Shown here: piece by piece, positions 33,807-45,420 of the stretch
Layout: each line of letters starts with the position of its first letter
How positions within the stretch are numbered: position 1 is the first letter of the stretch
Source of the DNA: Diorhabda sublineata
Taxonomy: Eukaryota; Arthropoda; Insecta; Coleoptera; Chrysomelidae
Reading direction: 5' to 3'
DNA length: 64,000 bases
Assembly (NCBI RefSeq): GCF_026230105.1
Contig: NC_079484.1
Location: forward strand, 12,415,805-12,479,804
Notes under the pieces: generated by a model
The model's input: only the letters and a program-made list of their open reading frames with translations
What the model was told of the DNA's origin: nothing
Database searches by the model: none
Program-made: the position numbers and the translations under genes

Positions 33807-36136
33807 TTATACTATAATAATTATAAAATTAGATAAATATATGTATGGTTCATTATTGTCACATTAATAATAATTAACTGAAGATGATACTTCAATGGGG
33901 TTGAAGTGGAATCTATAAAACTTACAGACAGACTAAACATACTCAAAATTAATAGCAAGATAACTTATAGAGGTTAAAGTTCATAAAAATAAATAAGTAA
34001 TTGATGATGATACGCCGCTGTGAAGAGGGTTGCTTTGGATAACTTAACTCTACCTTACATGGATAGTGGACCCTATATGTTTGATCTGTCTCATGATCGC
34101 ATCAGCTGATGAGTCCAATACGTGGATTAGATCTAAATGTTCAAACGTACAAATCTTGGTCGGTCAGAGGAACCGCCCTCTAAATGCGCAAATACCATAA
34201 GAAACTTACGAGTACATTTGTATGTAAGTTTTATTGCAAAACACGCGATTTATAAAATATCTTCACGGATACCTGATTTATACAAAACCACTAAAAATAA
34301 CCATCAAGAACTTTGTTTGAAAAGTTACTTGAACGACGACCTTTAAAATAAGACATTACTCAATCCTCTTTTTATTTGAAAGCTAGTGATAATATGTTCG
34401 CATTTGCATTTGTTTGAAATTTTCATAGGAGTGAAATTGACAACCTGTATAGTACAGATGCTTTTAATACAAACAATTTTTTGGTTATTTATGAGATTAA
34501 TTGATATTATAAATCATCATAAGTAAATCTAAACTGATTCAATTTTTCACAAAAAATTTTGTTTAAGAACTTTAATAAATGATTTGAAGATATAAACAAG
34601 AAAATAATTCTCGAACAAAAATGTCGCTCCTTAAATCTGTCGCAAACATTTTAATGGTCAGTTTTTTATTTTCTTTTTTATTGAAAATATAATAAGCAAA
34701 CACGATTGTATAATTCTAGAGGTTACGTCAATGTGATTACACTCTTATGTCCATCGTAAGAAAGTGAAAACCCACTCAATATAGTCAGGCCACTTGTACA
34801 TAAAGAACGTTGTTAAGCCAAGGTTGAAAGTAAGTACTTATACAGGTGTATCTCATTCTTATCAACATACAGGATGTACCAATTATTCTCTAGTGTCATA
34901 TAATTTGATTAATTTTGAATTTTACCTGAAATCTCTTGCAATAGAAATAGCCATGATATTTGAAAATTTAAAAAACGGTAATCAAATTACTTTGACGATA
35001 AAAGTTATTGTTTTATGGCGTGAAGTGAATAATTCATATCGCAACTAAATCCACGACAAATATTTAAAATACAATTTCGTTGTCGTTTTTATGATTACGT
35101 ATTTCAATTATTTATGTATTACACTTTCCCTACAAGTACTGAAATTAATAACACAACGGTTGCTTCAGTTGCCGACGGCGTAGCAGTACTTGCTGTCTTA
35201 TAGAAGATATGCAACGCCCACTGGATATACAAAAGTAAAGAAGAAAAAATCAACTCAAATTACATTTACCAATCGTCAAAACACCTGCTCACCTGTAACA
35301 ATGAATAATGCACGCATACCAATAGTAATAGACACAATATATCTTAGACACAATCAAAGTATTAGCATAAAAATTTTGAGTGTCTTATTGAAACGATAGA
35401 ATTTCAAGCATCAATATTGGACACTTTATGTTCCTATTGTTGTCCAAATATTGCGCACCGATGTTCTCCCTACAACTGCTCGAAACTTGTAGTTCAGACG
35501 AAAACACTAAGAAACACGTGTTTGCGATGAATATCACCCAAGTTTCACGAAAAATATCACAACAGTTAGTTGCTCTACTATTCACATTTTTCCGACGAAA
35601 CTCTGCTGCAAATGACAATACTCTAAAGTAGCGAGAGGCAGTGCATTCGTAACAGAGATGATTTCACGGTAACAGCTGTTGATTACTGGAGTACTTGTCA
35701 GTGTAGCTTTGTATCATGTTAATTATCATAATATGATGAAATTGAAATTTCTTAAACCGTTCGTGATTTTTATATGGCACACACTATTTTGGGCTACCTT
35801 ATGTATTAAATAACTTCACGAAAAACTATAAAACATATTTCTCTTAGAACCACGCCACAATACGCATTTCAAAAGCTAGTTTTTCTTTGGGTTTAATAGA
35901 TTTTTAGAAGGCGAGTTATTAAACAAGAAAATTTCAGAAATAAAATAAACCATGTGTATACGTATAAAAGAAGTACCCTCATTTATTGTTACTAGAAACA
36001 TTATTTGTTTACTAGTACAATCGTGATAACGTGAACAGAATAAAACCAGGGCTGTTCACAAAATAGAGGTTGTTCATGTTACCGGAGGTCACTGAAATAC
36101 AAACAACATATACTATATAGATACTATAGAGATTTA
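33807..36136. other. No recognisable gene
   Basis: Several unassigned frames (34794-35048, 35190-35399, and overlapping opposite-strand frames at 35385-35631) have no motif I recognise. A hammerhead-like string lies at 34106 (see findings). Confidence 0.4.
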
Positions 36137-36470
36137 TCATCTAATAAAACTAAAATACATTCTAATCGAAGATTCACAATAGTTGAAAAAATTGTGAGAT
36201 ATTAGTTTGACCTTTTTGGCAGAAACACTTATCAAGATTGCCTTCTCTTGTATAGATTTTAATACTAAGATGTCACTTATATTAACATCATTTGAAATAT
36301 TTAAGGCTTGAATAGCTTCATGGTGACTAATATTTGATGGTTCTGGTTCTAGACCAACAATTTCAACGTCATCTGATATGGTATAATCATCACTCTCTTC
36401 GATGTGGTTGAAAAGTGCGTTCAAATTCCAGGTTTCACTTTCTTGGGAAGAAGAAAGTCATAGTATCCTT
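36137..36470 (-). pseudogene. pogo/Tigger-type transposase C-terminus
   Basis: Minus strand: WNLNALFNHIEESDDYT, an acidic linker (DDVEIVGLEPEPSNISHHEA), then IQALNISNDVNISDILVLKS and IQEKAILISVSAKK. This pattern (acidic Pro/Glu linker followed by a helical end) matches the C-terminal tail of pogo/Tigger transposases as I know the family. The catalytic domain is not present. Truncated. Confidence 0.5.
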
Positions 36471-36719
36471 TACATCATATCCTTTGGTACATTCCCAATG
36501 ATGACTTTAAATAAGGAATATGAAGTTTATCCTCAAAGACCAAAGACCAACTAGTTTCATTCACTAGAAGGAACAGATACGTTCCAAAAACCGTCAGAAT
36601 GAACGGGGTCGAACTAGCCCTTCAGTCGGATATTGAATATCTCGAAGTGACTTCGATGAGAAACTAACAGGCCTTGTCCCCTTTGAAAATCCTCATAGAA
36701 AGTGAAGCAAGATAAAATT

Positions 36720-37130
36720 AAGAAGATGAATACGGGTTCGTTGCGCACAACGTAACAAAGGCATTGCAAAGATATTCATATTCAATGAGAGCAAAAAATG
36801 AAGTTACTCTTATGTCGCCGATCATCTGGCAAAAAAGGCGGGACAGTTCCTTTCATAAGACGAGAAACTTTTATAGGTTTCTCAAAAAGTCATTTAGTCA
36901 TGGTCATATAGAAATATTAGAATGAAAAGAAATAAGAATTATGGAATAAGAATCTTAGTCTGAAATAATCGGAAATACTTCTATCCTATTCCACCAATTG
37001 GTCTGAAAAGGCGCTTTCATCGAACAAAGATGAGCTAAGAACAGTTACTGGTATGTTTACACACTGTCTGGTAAAATACTATATGAGGAACATCGGAGAA
37101 ACTCTGTACTTACATTCAAGATTTTTAAAG
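36720..37130 (+). pseudogene. LINE RNase H/C-terminal relic
   Basis: Contains a DHLAKKAGQF-like piece (36820-36850; RNase H 'AD.LAK.A') and DELRTVTGMFTHCLVKYYMR (37030-37090; C-terminal 'LR..TG.LTGHC' block of LINE polyproteins), with stops. Third relative of the tail at 2490-3345 by architecture. Confidence 0.55.
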
Positions 37131-37838
37131 CCAGAAGAGGTAAGCCACATAACCCCCAAACAGGTAGCTCACTTTGCAAAGTCTAACTGGCAAATAGTCC
37201 GGAGTACATCTCATCTAATCTAATAAGAAGATAATCATAATCGTTAACTAAGCTGGAATATAGGAACGGTTGGTACCCAATAAATATCAAAGACTTTGCA
37301 TTACATACCCACAATTCAACAATATCAAGACATCGATACCATGTTTCTCCGACGAGACCGTTCTCGTTTAATGAATTAAAAGAGATCACCTTCATTGAAA
37401 AAATTAATAAACTAGACGTGTGAATTCAAGGGTACACAGATAAAAATGCTAACAACTGAAACAAAATGTGCAACTACGTTTGAACTTGACAATTGGTTGG
37501 GTTTAAGCTTAAAATTAATGTTTCAGAGTCTTCTTCTGAAAATCTAAATTACCAAAAATGTTATACTGGGCTCGTTATCGATTTCAAATATGGTGAATCA
37601 TAAAACTAATATTTACTATCGGCTGCAAACCTATCAAATAAGGTTGGAGGAAGTATTCAACAGGTTAAAATGAAGCAGTTGAAGAACAATATCATTTTAT
37701 GTGCAACAAATATGTTCAAGCTAAAAACAATTCACAATTCTTATTTGTCTTCGCATATCCTCAGAACTCATTTCTTATGTCAATCAGCACCTATCTAATT
37801 CATAATAATAAAACTTTAAAGTTAAGATTATTAAGAAA
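37131..37838. other. No recognisable gene
   Basis: A segment near 37250-37275 weakly resembles the 221-bp element's left end; otherwise nothing. Confidence 0.4.
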
Positions 37839-40238
37839 CTCAATGTCCCAATAAGAATGGCTCTGGCCATATCTCGGGTACGGCATCGGGAAAAATAATT
37901 ATAACAAAAGTGACCTCGAGAAAAACCTGAAAATTATTTACAGAGCTGTAGGTCCACCGCTAGAGGGCGTAATTAAATACCAAAAATTATAAAATGAATA
38001 ATTTACAAATTTTGCCTAATTAAGATGCATTTAAACTATGATTATCGTATTATTCAAGAAATTCAGCATATATTTGATTTTACAAGTTTTGGTCTATCTC
38101 TTCAAATAAAAGGTGGGGGGAAGCGGGAACTTTATTATGAAAAAACCGCCTGTAAGTCTAGTTCTACTTAACTTATTATGCAAACTTAGTCTCTTTGAAG
38201 AGAGCTCCTTTCTACCAATGTGACAGTTATAATTTCGAAACAACCTAATGAGTAATGTATACGCTAGAGGGAGCTATATATTTATTTTTTTAAATCTAGC
38301 TATCCGTGAAAAATGTTGGATGAAAGCCTGCAGTTTTAATTAAGGAATATAAAAGTAGATATCCTAAGAAATGTGTAAATTCTAAGCATTTTCCTTTAAA
38401 CATAAATTACTTTCCTTGTTCTATTAGTAATAGTTCCTATTATTATGTCAATATTACTCATCCTGTCACCGGGAAACTGCACTAGTTAAAATGGAAATAT
38501 AACTTAAGGTAATTCGCTTGTGAAGACCTAAATGTTCAAATTGCCGCTCATAATTTTCGATACAAGCGTTTATTCTTTGAAGAGTAGATTGAACAGCAGT
38601 CTCAATTTCTGCTCTCGAAATACTCTGAATGGCGTTTCGTATTCTCTCGATCATGTTATCTCTAGTGGTGAGTCTAATTGCACAAAAAAGGTCTTTAATC
38701 CGGCCCCAGAGATAAAAATCTTAGACGGTTAAGTCTGGTGACCTGGCTGGCCAAAAAAATAGGCCTCCACGTCCTATCGCATTATCTAAAAATTCTCTAA
38801 CTGGTCTGGAGAAATGCTCCGGGCACCCATCGTGCTGAAACAACATAGACCTACGAGTTGCTAGTGATATATCTTCTAGAAGAAGTGGTAATTCATCCCT
38901 TATAAAATTTAGGTAGCGCTCCCCGTTCATTGCGTTGTTAAAAATAAAAGGTCCAATTATCTGACCATCTCAAATACCACACCATACATTCACCGACCAT
39001 CGCCCCTGAAACTGAACTTCTTCCAACCAGCGTGGAATATTCTGTGACCAATAGTGCATATTATGCCGGTTAACCGTACCATCACTACTACATGTAGCTT
39101 CGTCTGACCACAAAATACGTGAGAGTAATTGAGGGTCCTCACATACCATATGTAGTAACCAGTTGCAAGAATCCAACCTTCTGTCCTAATCACGATCAAC
39201 CAATTGTTGATGTAGTACTATATGATATGGATGAAATATAAAAGACATATAATGTCCTATTAAATATGTTTCCGGAATGATAAATAAATTATTATGTTAA
39301 CATATAACCATGCGCACAAATAATATGCGGGTTTATATCTTTTTACAACATAATTTACCTGTGTCCTGTTAAAATACGTTGAACGGTGGTTCTGCTTATT
39401 CCCAAGTCTCTACTTATTGCTCTAATTCTTAAATGCGGGTTAAATGCACATATGCCAAAACATTTATTGTGTTTTCCTCTGAACGGCCTCTGCCGCGTCT
39501 TCTAAATACATAAAATGCATAAGTATTGACATAATTGGAACTATTATTCATACAATAAGGAAAGACAATTTTGAGGAGTCAAAATGTTAAAATCCGTTCA
39601 GTCAACCCGGAGTAATTTATGTTTTAAGGAAAATGCTTAAAATTTACACATTTCTTAGGATATCTCGTAATACGAAAAAGATATCGACATGCGGTTTTCG
39701 CTAATCTGTTGCTAATTTGGTCTACTTTTATATTCCTCAATTACAACTGCATGTTTCTATTTAACATTTTTCAAGGATAGCTAGATTTAAGAAAATAAAT
39801 ATATAGCGCCCTCTAGCGTATACGTTATATACGTTATACACGTTATACATTAGGTTGCTTCGAATTATAACTCTTACATTGGTAGGAAGGAGCTCTCTTC
39901 AAAAAGACTAAGTTTGCATAATAAGTTAAGTAGAACTGGACTTACAGGCGTTTTTTCATAATAAAGTTCCCGCTTTTCCCCCACCTTTTATTTGAAGAGA
40001 TAGACCAAAACTTCAATCAAATATACGATGAATTTCTTGAATAATTTGTACAAAATTTGTAAATCATTCATTTTATAATTTTTGGTATTTAATTACGCCC
40101 TCTAGCGGTGGACCTACAACTCTGTAAATAATTTTCAGGTTTTTCTCGAGGTTACTTTCGTTAAAATTTTTTTTTCGAAGCTGTACTATAAACGGTTCCC
40201 GAGATATGGCCGAGAGCCATTCTTATTGGGACACCCGG
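37839..40238 (-). mobile_element. Decayed mariner-like element with ~600-bp TIRs
   Basis: The right end reads inward CCGGGTGTCCCAATAAGAAT from 40238, followed outward by TA; the left end is the matching TGTCCCAATAAGAATGG from 37844 with its outermost bases diverged. Inverted homology extends from 37844 to about 38410 and from 40238 back to about 39611, including ctgtaggtccaccgctagag / ctctagcggtggacctacaa. A transposase relic lies between. The architecture (very long repeats, minus-strand gene) parallels the intact element at 22644-24639, but end sequences differ. Confidence 0.85.
38440..39500 (-). pseudogene. Mariner-like transposase, two in-frame stops
   Basis: One minus-strand frame from 39176 to 38466 is interrupted only by TGA at 38972-38970 and TAA at 38723-38721. 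It reads ILWSDEATC (first Asp), MHYWSQNIPRW, NVWCGI, MNGERYLNFI, LFQHDGCPEHF (second Asp), WPARSPDLTV, stop, DFYLWG (third Asp kept just after the stop). The N-terminal helix-turn-helix part upstream of 39200 is diverged. It is a clear homologue of the intact protein at 23044-24123 (shared NGE.YL..., WP.RSPDLT). Confidence 0.85.
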
Positions 40239-40300
40239 TACATATGAGTATTTCAGTATTTCATTAAATTAATAATGTTTACAGATTACAGTTTACAGAC

Positions 40301-40302
<2 letters not shown>

Positions 40303-40351
<49 letters not shown>
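40303..40351. repeat. (TA)n microsatellite
   Basis: About 49 bp AT repeat. Confidence 0.97.
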
Positions 40352-40353
<2 letters not shown>

Positions 40354-40944
40354 TTGGAGGAATTGATTCTCATTCACTCCATTCTCTCAATACAACACAC
40401 GAAAAACATTTATTTGATTACACGTTTCATGACGTCACGATTATTATATATAATTGTATATAATATTCTCTAATTGAACTGGAACGTTTACCTATTTTTA
40501 TAAATTTTAATCGATATATTTGAGTGCCTTTTAACAAATATTTTATGAATTGAACAAATTTTTAATACATTCAATTTAACGCCAAACAATTCATTAAAGA
40601 CAAGACTTATTGCAAATGTCTTGCAGATTACTTTGAAAACATATATATTTGGATCAAAAATAGATCACAATAAATTTCACTACAATATATTTCCAGTACC
40701 AGCTCATCGATAATATTTCCTGAAGTGATTTATAGCAATAATTCTCCATACTACAAGAATATTACTTCGTATACAAAAAGTTAAGTTTTATGTTAGTCTC
40801 GTTTGCCGACTTAGAACAATACACATCGCTACCGGGCATAATAATAGGGAAGAAACCACTACATGCATGCTAATAGCTCAGCTGAAATGAGCGATGTAAA
40901 CTGAGAATTTTTGTTTGCATGTTTACTTATTTCCAGTCTTATAC

Positions 40945-41262
40945 AGGGTGTTTTGAAAAAAGTTATCCCGTCTCTAGGATAGATAGAAAACTAAAAAATA
41001 TTTGAGGTTTGCTCAGTAAAAAATTTTAGTACAAAATCTCACGATTTTGCCGCAACTACTGGCAAAATTTTATTGATATTTTATAAGAATATGTTTTGGA
41101 AGCTGATACATCCAATGAATTTGTTTTTTTTCTTGATTCTCATAGAGGGCGCTAGTCCTCAGTTCGTACCAAGTAGTATTGAACATAACTTTTTCAATAT
41201 TAGATTTACAAAGCAGAATTTCGAGTGAACTACTATGTAAATATATGTAAATGGTGTTGAAG

Positions 41263-41267
<5 letters not shown>
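40945..41267 (+). repeat. Repeat R2, copy 1
   Basis: Starts acagggtgttttgaaaaaag; contains gattttgccgcaactactgg and ttttggaagctgatacatcc; related to 48355-48545 and 58912-59170. An acagggtg start is common for short insect DNA transposon derivatives. It ends at a (TA)n tract. Confidence 0.65.

Positions 41268-41324
<57 letters not shown>
41268..41324. repeat. (TA)n microsatellite
   Basis: About 57 bp AT repeat directly abutting the 5' LTR. Confidence 0.97.
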
Positions 41325-41328
<4 letters not shown>

Positions 41329-41538
41329 ACCTACACCATTGCCCTTAGGTGGACAGTATATTGTGCTGATTAAGAACTTAGTTCATTGTAGAATTGCTTA
41401 GTTTGTGTTTACTAAAAGATTATTTAATTCACGATTGTAATAAAAAATATCAGTCTTGTAATTGAAGTTGTTGATAGAATTTATGTTAGAAATAAAGTTA
41501 GTTTTTAAAAACACGGTTCCAGTAAATTAAAAGTTAAG
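41325..41538 (+). repeat. 5' LTR
   Basis: 214 bp, begins TGTCACCTACACC, ends AAAAGTTAAG just before the primer binding site. Contains an AATAAA at about 41491 as candidate polyadenylation signal. Confidence 0.92.
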
Positions 41539-41556
41539 TGGCGCAGTCAGTAGGAT
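41539..41556 (+). promoter_or_regulatory. Primer binding site (tRNA-Ser type)
   Basis: TGGCGCAGTCAGTAGGAT immediately follows the 5' LTR; it matches the tRNA-Ser complementary primer site known from 17.6/297/ZAM-type elements with one or two differences. Confidence 0.85.
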
Positions 41557-41744
41557 AGTCAATCGAAAGTTAAAGCATATAACATTCGGCTCGATTCTAC
41601 GATTTGTTGTCTATTCGAACAAGTAAAGTTGAATTATTGGAGCTCTTAAGTGGGCGAACTGAGTAACTCAACTAGAAGATCTGTGTTGTGCCAGAAACCG
41701 GAAGAATCAAGAGGATATTGGTTGTTCCTGTGCAGTCCGAGCCA

Positions 41745-41770
41745 ATGGAAAGGATCTTCATTCTATTGCT
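41745..41770 (+). other. env: Candidate first coding exon of env (signal peptide start)
   Basis: ATG at 41745 starts 26 nt of hydrophobic coding sequence that ends exactly at a consensus splice donor, GTAAGT (41771). A consensus acceptor (tttattttag) ends at 46312 in front of the env frame. Joining would keep the frame (8 codons plus 2 nt, completed by base 46313) and would give env a start codon and a hydrophobic leader. Spliced env messages are established for gypsy-type errantiviruses; the specific sites are my reading. Confidence 0.7.
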
Positions 41771-41783
41771 GTAAGTGTTTTTA

Positions 41784-42642
41784 ATGTCATATAGAGGAAA
41801 TATTAATTATTTACTTGACACATCTAACTATTCTGACTCAAATTCTGATTCAAATAACTCAAATTCAGGCTCAAACTCTGTTAATACTAAAATAAAATTC
41901 AACTTAGCGTCACCAAAACTTTTTTCTACGAATAATTTTAATAAAATGGCTACTCCACAATTGCCTATTTTAAAAAAAGAGTATCTTGATATGATACCGG
42001 AATTTGATGGGAAAGAAGATAAGAACTTGGGAAAATCTAAAAGATGCACTTCTTAATACTTACGCTGACAAAAGAGATATTTACACTTTAAATATAGAAC
42101 TTTCAGAAATGAAACAAGGTAACGAAACGCCTTTCGAATTTTATAATAGAATTCAACATTTATTAAATCTTCAAATTTCTTATCTCACGACACATTCTAA
42201 TGTTAGTGAACATTTAATTTTGGGTAATTACTTCAAACATTTGGCTCTCAGAGTATTGCTACGCGGTTTAAAAGAACCTTTAGGCACATTAATGCGTACG
42301 AAAAATCCAGAAAATTTGAATATAACTTTAAATGTACTTACAAATGATTTTCAAATTTATATGACCCAGAATAATCATCCGAAAAATGGTTTCTCATCCT
42401 TGAATACGCAAGATAATTCACATAAAAATAAAACCACTTTCCAAAATACTGCGGCATATAGGCAGCCACCTCCTAGACAAAACTCTATGCAGAATTATCA
42501 ATATACTAATCGAAATTCCGCATCAAACCCGCAAAATCATCCATCAACTCCTTCTAATAGGAATAATACAAACCTTTCTAATAACGTCAAAACGTCTTTA
42601 AGCCCAACCAGAACCAAAGATTTCCTAATCCAACTCCAATAA
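41784..42642 (+). pseudogene. gag: gag, deleted and frameshifted
   Basis: Structural protein of the retroelement. The first part (ATG 41784 or 41946, MATPQLPILKKEYLDMIPEF) stays open to 42056; at about 42020 the sequence jumps into a different frame with TWENLKDALLNTYADKRD, lacking the several dozen residues that normally separate these blocks in errantivirus Gag, so an internal deletion is likely. The second part is open to 42642 and is rich in Asn/Gln/Pro at its end. Comparison with copy 2 (31283-31717) shows a 1-base loss at about 42585 that changes the last ~20 residues. Confidence 0.85.
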
Positions 42643-42699
42643 GTATGTCTACAAGAAATACATCTCACCAGCCTCGGAACCAAACCAAACATTATCGAA

Positions 42700-43317
42700 T
42701 TGTTAAACTTAAATAATTCAGAAAGCGTGTTACCCTATATAATTTTTCCAGAACAAAATCTTACGGTTTTAATTGATACTGGTAGCACAAGATCCTTTGT
42801 GACACCAGCAGTTGCTGAGAAATATTTCAAAAAATCTTATGTCAAAAAACCCTTCCATGTAAAATCTGCCTTTGGTAGCAGTCAACAAAATTTCTGCACA
42901 CTCATTCCAATCCCTAAAATGTTTAATTATAGTAAACCGCTCAATTTAGAATATTGCGTTTTCAAATTTCACGATCATTTTGATTGTTTGTTAGGATTGG
43001 ATAATTTAAAAATACTTAATGCAATTATCGATTTAAATAATAATTTGCTTATGACTCCTTATAGTCAAATTAAATTGAATTACTTTGACATTAAAACTGA
43101 ATCCACGAATTGTATAGTAGTGCCTCCACGTTGTGAACAAGTAATTAAATTAAATATTGAAAATGTGAAAAATGGTAATGTAATTATACCATATACACGA
43201 ATTGGGAAATTAGAAATCCCTGAATGTTTAACAAAAGTTGAAAATAATATAGCTTTATGTACAATTTTAAATCCTTCAGAATCCAACTTTCGAGTAGATT
43301 TTAAGCCCTTCTATTAG
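42700..43317 (+). pseudogene. pol: Aspartic protease region of pol
   Basis: The active-site motif VLIDTGSTRSFVTP (about 42766-42807) and the later LLGLDNLKIL flap/strand mark a retropepsin that processes Gag-Pol. There is no ATG near the start (the frame opens at TTG); upstream, about 140 bp present in copy 2 (31131-31290) are missing. The frame ends at TAG 43315; the homologous continuation is in the +1-shifted frame leading to RT at 43421, so a small indel lies near 43305-43315. Confidence 0.85.
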
Positions 43318-43420
43318 TGTTGAGACATTCGATGATTACGAACAAACCCTCAACCCAAATTTTAATGAATTTTATTGTGAAAATGTTAAATTTGATGTTT
43401 CGAAAGTTAGAACTGAACAC

Positions 43421-45040
43421 ATGAATTCCGAAGAGAAACAATCTGTATTAAAATTAATTCAAGAGTATAGTGATATTTTTCATGTTGAAGGAAATCAGCT
43501 CACCTTCACAAGAAAAATAAAACATCACATTAAAACTTCTAATGAAATAACTATTTATTCAAAATCATACAGGTATCCTGAGATTCACCGAACGGAAATT
43601 CAAAATCAAATACGAAAAATGTTAAGTGATAATATTATTAGACCATTCAATTCTCCATGGTCTAGCAACATTTGGATAGTCCCAAAGAATCTAGATGCTT
43701 CTCAAAAGCCGAAGTTTCGACTCGTTGTTAACTATCGAAAACTGAATGAGATCACAATTGGAGATCGATATCCATTGCCAGATATTATAACGTTACTAGA
43801 TAAGCTTGGACGTTGTCAATATTTTACAACATTAGATCTCGCTTCTGGTTTCCATCAGATCGAAATGGCTGAGGAGGATATTCCGAAAACAGCCGTAGAA
43901 AATGGGCACTATGAATATGTGCGCATGCCCATGGGTCTGAAAGGAGCTCCTGCAACCTTTCAAAGGGTCATGGACAATATCCTAATGGGTATACAGAACG
44001 AAAAATGTTTGGTGTACCTTGATGATATAATTGTGTTCAGTACCAGTTTACAAGAACACATCACAAATTTAAAAGAAGTATTCAATAGATTAAGATATTC
44101 TAATTTTAAATTACAAATTGATAAATGCGAATTCTTGCGAAAAGAAGTAGCATATCTGGGACATATTGTCACGCCAGAAGGTGTAAAACCGAACCCAGAT
44201 AAAATTTTAGCAATTCAAAAATTTCCAATACCAAAAAATTCAAAACAATTAAAAGGTTTCCTTGGACTCCTAGGGTATTACCGAAAATTTATAAAAGATT
44301 TTTCAAAATTAACTAAACCATTAACTATTAGACTGAAAAAAGATGCAATTATTAATGTAAACGATTCAGATTACGTCGAATGCTTTGAAATGTGTAAAAT
44401 TCTGTTGATGAATGAACCAATACTTCAATATTCAGATTTCACAAAACCCTTTAACCTTACCACAGACGCCAGCAATTACGCTTCAGGTGCTGTTCTAAGT
44501 CAAGGCAAAATAGGCTCTGATTTACCTGTGGCTTACGCCAGCAGAACCCTAAATGATTCAGAATGCAACTATTCTGTAATCGAGAAAGAACTTCTTGCCA
44601 TAGTTTGGGCAATCAAATACTTCCGCCCCTATCTTTGACAATTTACAATAGTTACCGATCGTAAACCACTCCAATGGTTATTCTCACTTGAAGATCCAAA
44701 ACTTGTTTGATGGCGACTGAAACTTGAGGAATATGATTATGATATTGTATACAAAAAAGATGCTTTAAATACAAATAGCGATTGTTTATCCCGAATTCAA
44801 ATGAATATCAATGAAACTAAATTACAAGAACCTCAATGTTCTAAAAAATTACTAGTTTATATGGACAAATTTATTAAAAAACTCTCATCAACTCCCGACG
44901 ATAATGTATCGCTAATAGTTGAAACAGATAATGCAAATAATAATAATGAGAATGACGACGAAGATATAACTGTTCATACAAATGAGGAAAATCCTGTAAT
45001 TGGTATACCAATTTCAGATTCAGCGATAAATGTCAATTAA
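43421..45040 (+). pseudogene. pol: Reverse transcriptase and RNase H, two in-frame stops
   Basis: RNA-dependent DNA polymerase of the element. The 405 open codons from 43421 show RLVVNYRKLNE, YPLPDI, FTTLDLASGFHQIEM (motif A), MPMGLKGAPATFQR, CLVYLDDIIVFS (catalytic YLDD, about 44008-44043), YLGHIVTPEGVKPNPDKI and the connection region. RNase H follows: TTDASNYASGAVL and YSVIEKELLAIVWAIKYFRPYL. TGA at 44636 and TGA at 44708 (both plausible CGA to TGA changes) interrupt FTIVTDRKPLQWL and the tether; the same frame then continues open to 45040. The polymerase domain itself looks complete. Confidence 0.92.
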
Positions 45041-45412
45041 TATTTTCAGAAGTAAATTTCGAACCAGCCGTACCTACTATTATTAAACTGTATGAAAATA
45101 AACAAAGAATTGTTGTGCAATTATCAAAATTTTGTGAAAGAATACATAGTACCAAAAACTAAATATTTTATTTATTTCGAAGACCCAATTTATGAAAAAT
45201 TCAGTGTCGTTCTACAAAATCACTTTCAAGATTCTCAAATTGATTTTGTTAAATGTAATAAAAAATTAATAGATGTTCCTTTAAATGAAATTAAAGAAGT
45301 AATTCAAACTTACCACGAAGGTAAGACTAATCATAGAGGACTAGATGAAACTGAAAATCAATTAAAAGCTTTATATTACTGGCCAAATCAAATAGCATCT
45401 ATACAAACTTAG
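45041..45412 (+). pseudogene. pol: Integrase N-terminal/zinc-binding region, frameshifted
   Basis: After the stop at 45040 the coding continues briefly in another frame (FEPAVPTIIKLYENKQRIVV, 45057-45116), then in the 45092-45412 frame with IYFEDPIYEKFSVVL and the zinc-finger histidines in TYHEGKTNHRGLDETENQ and YYWPNQ. The paired cysteines (INECG..CKLSKYDR) are split by a stop at 45410 and a 1-base shift near 45432. Confidence 0.82.
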
Positions 45413-45420
45413 ATAAACGA

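Noticed and set aside
35385..35631. Overlapping frames on both strands as a host exon
   Set aside because: No splice sites, motifs or codon signal that favour either strand; slightly higher GC alone is not enough.
44636..44710. Stop codons in RNase H as programmed readthrough
   Set aside because: Two separate TGAs replacing ordinary conserved residues in a copy with many other lesions; simple mutations (CGA to TGA) are enough.
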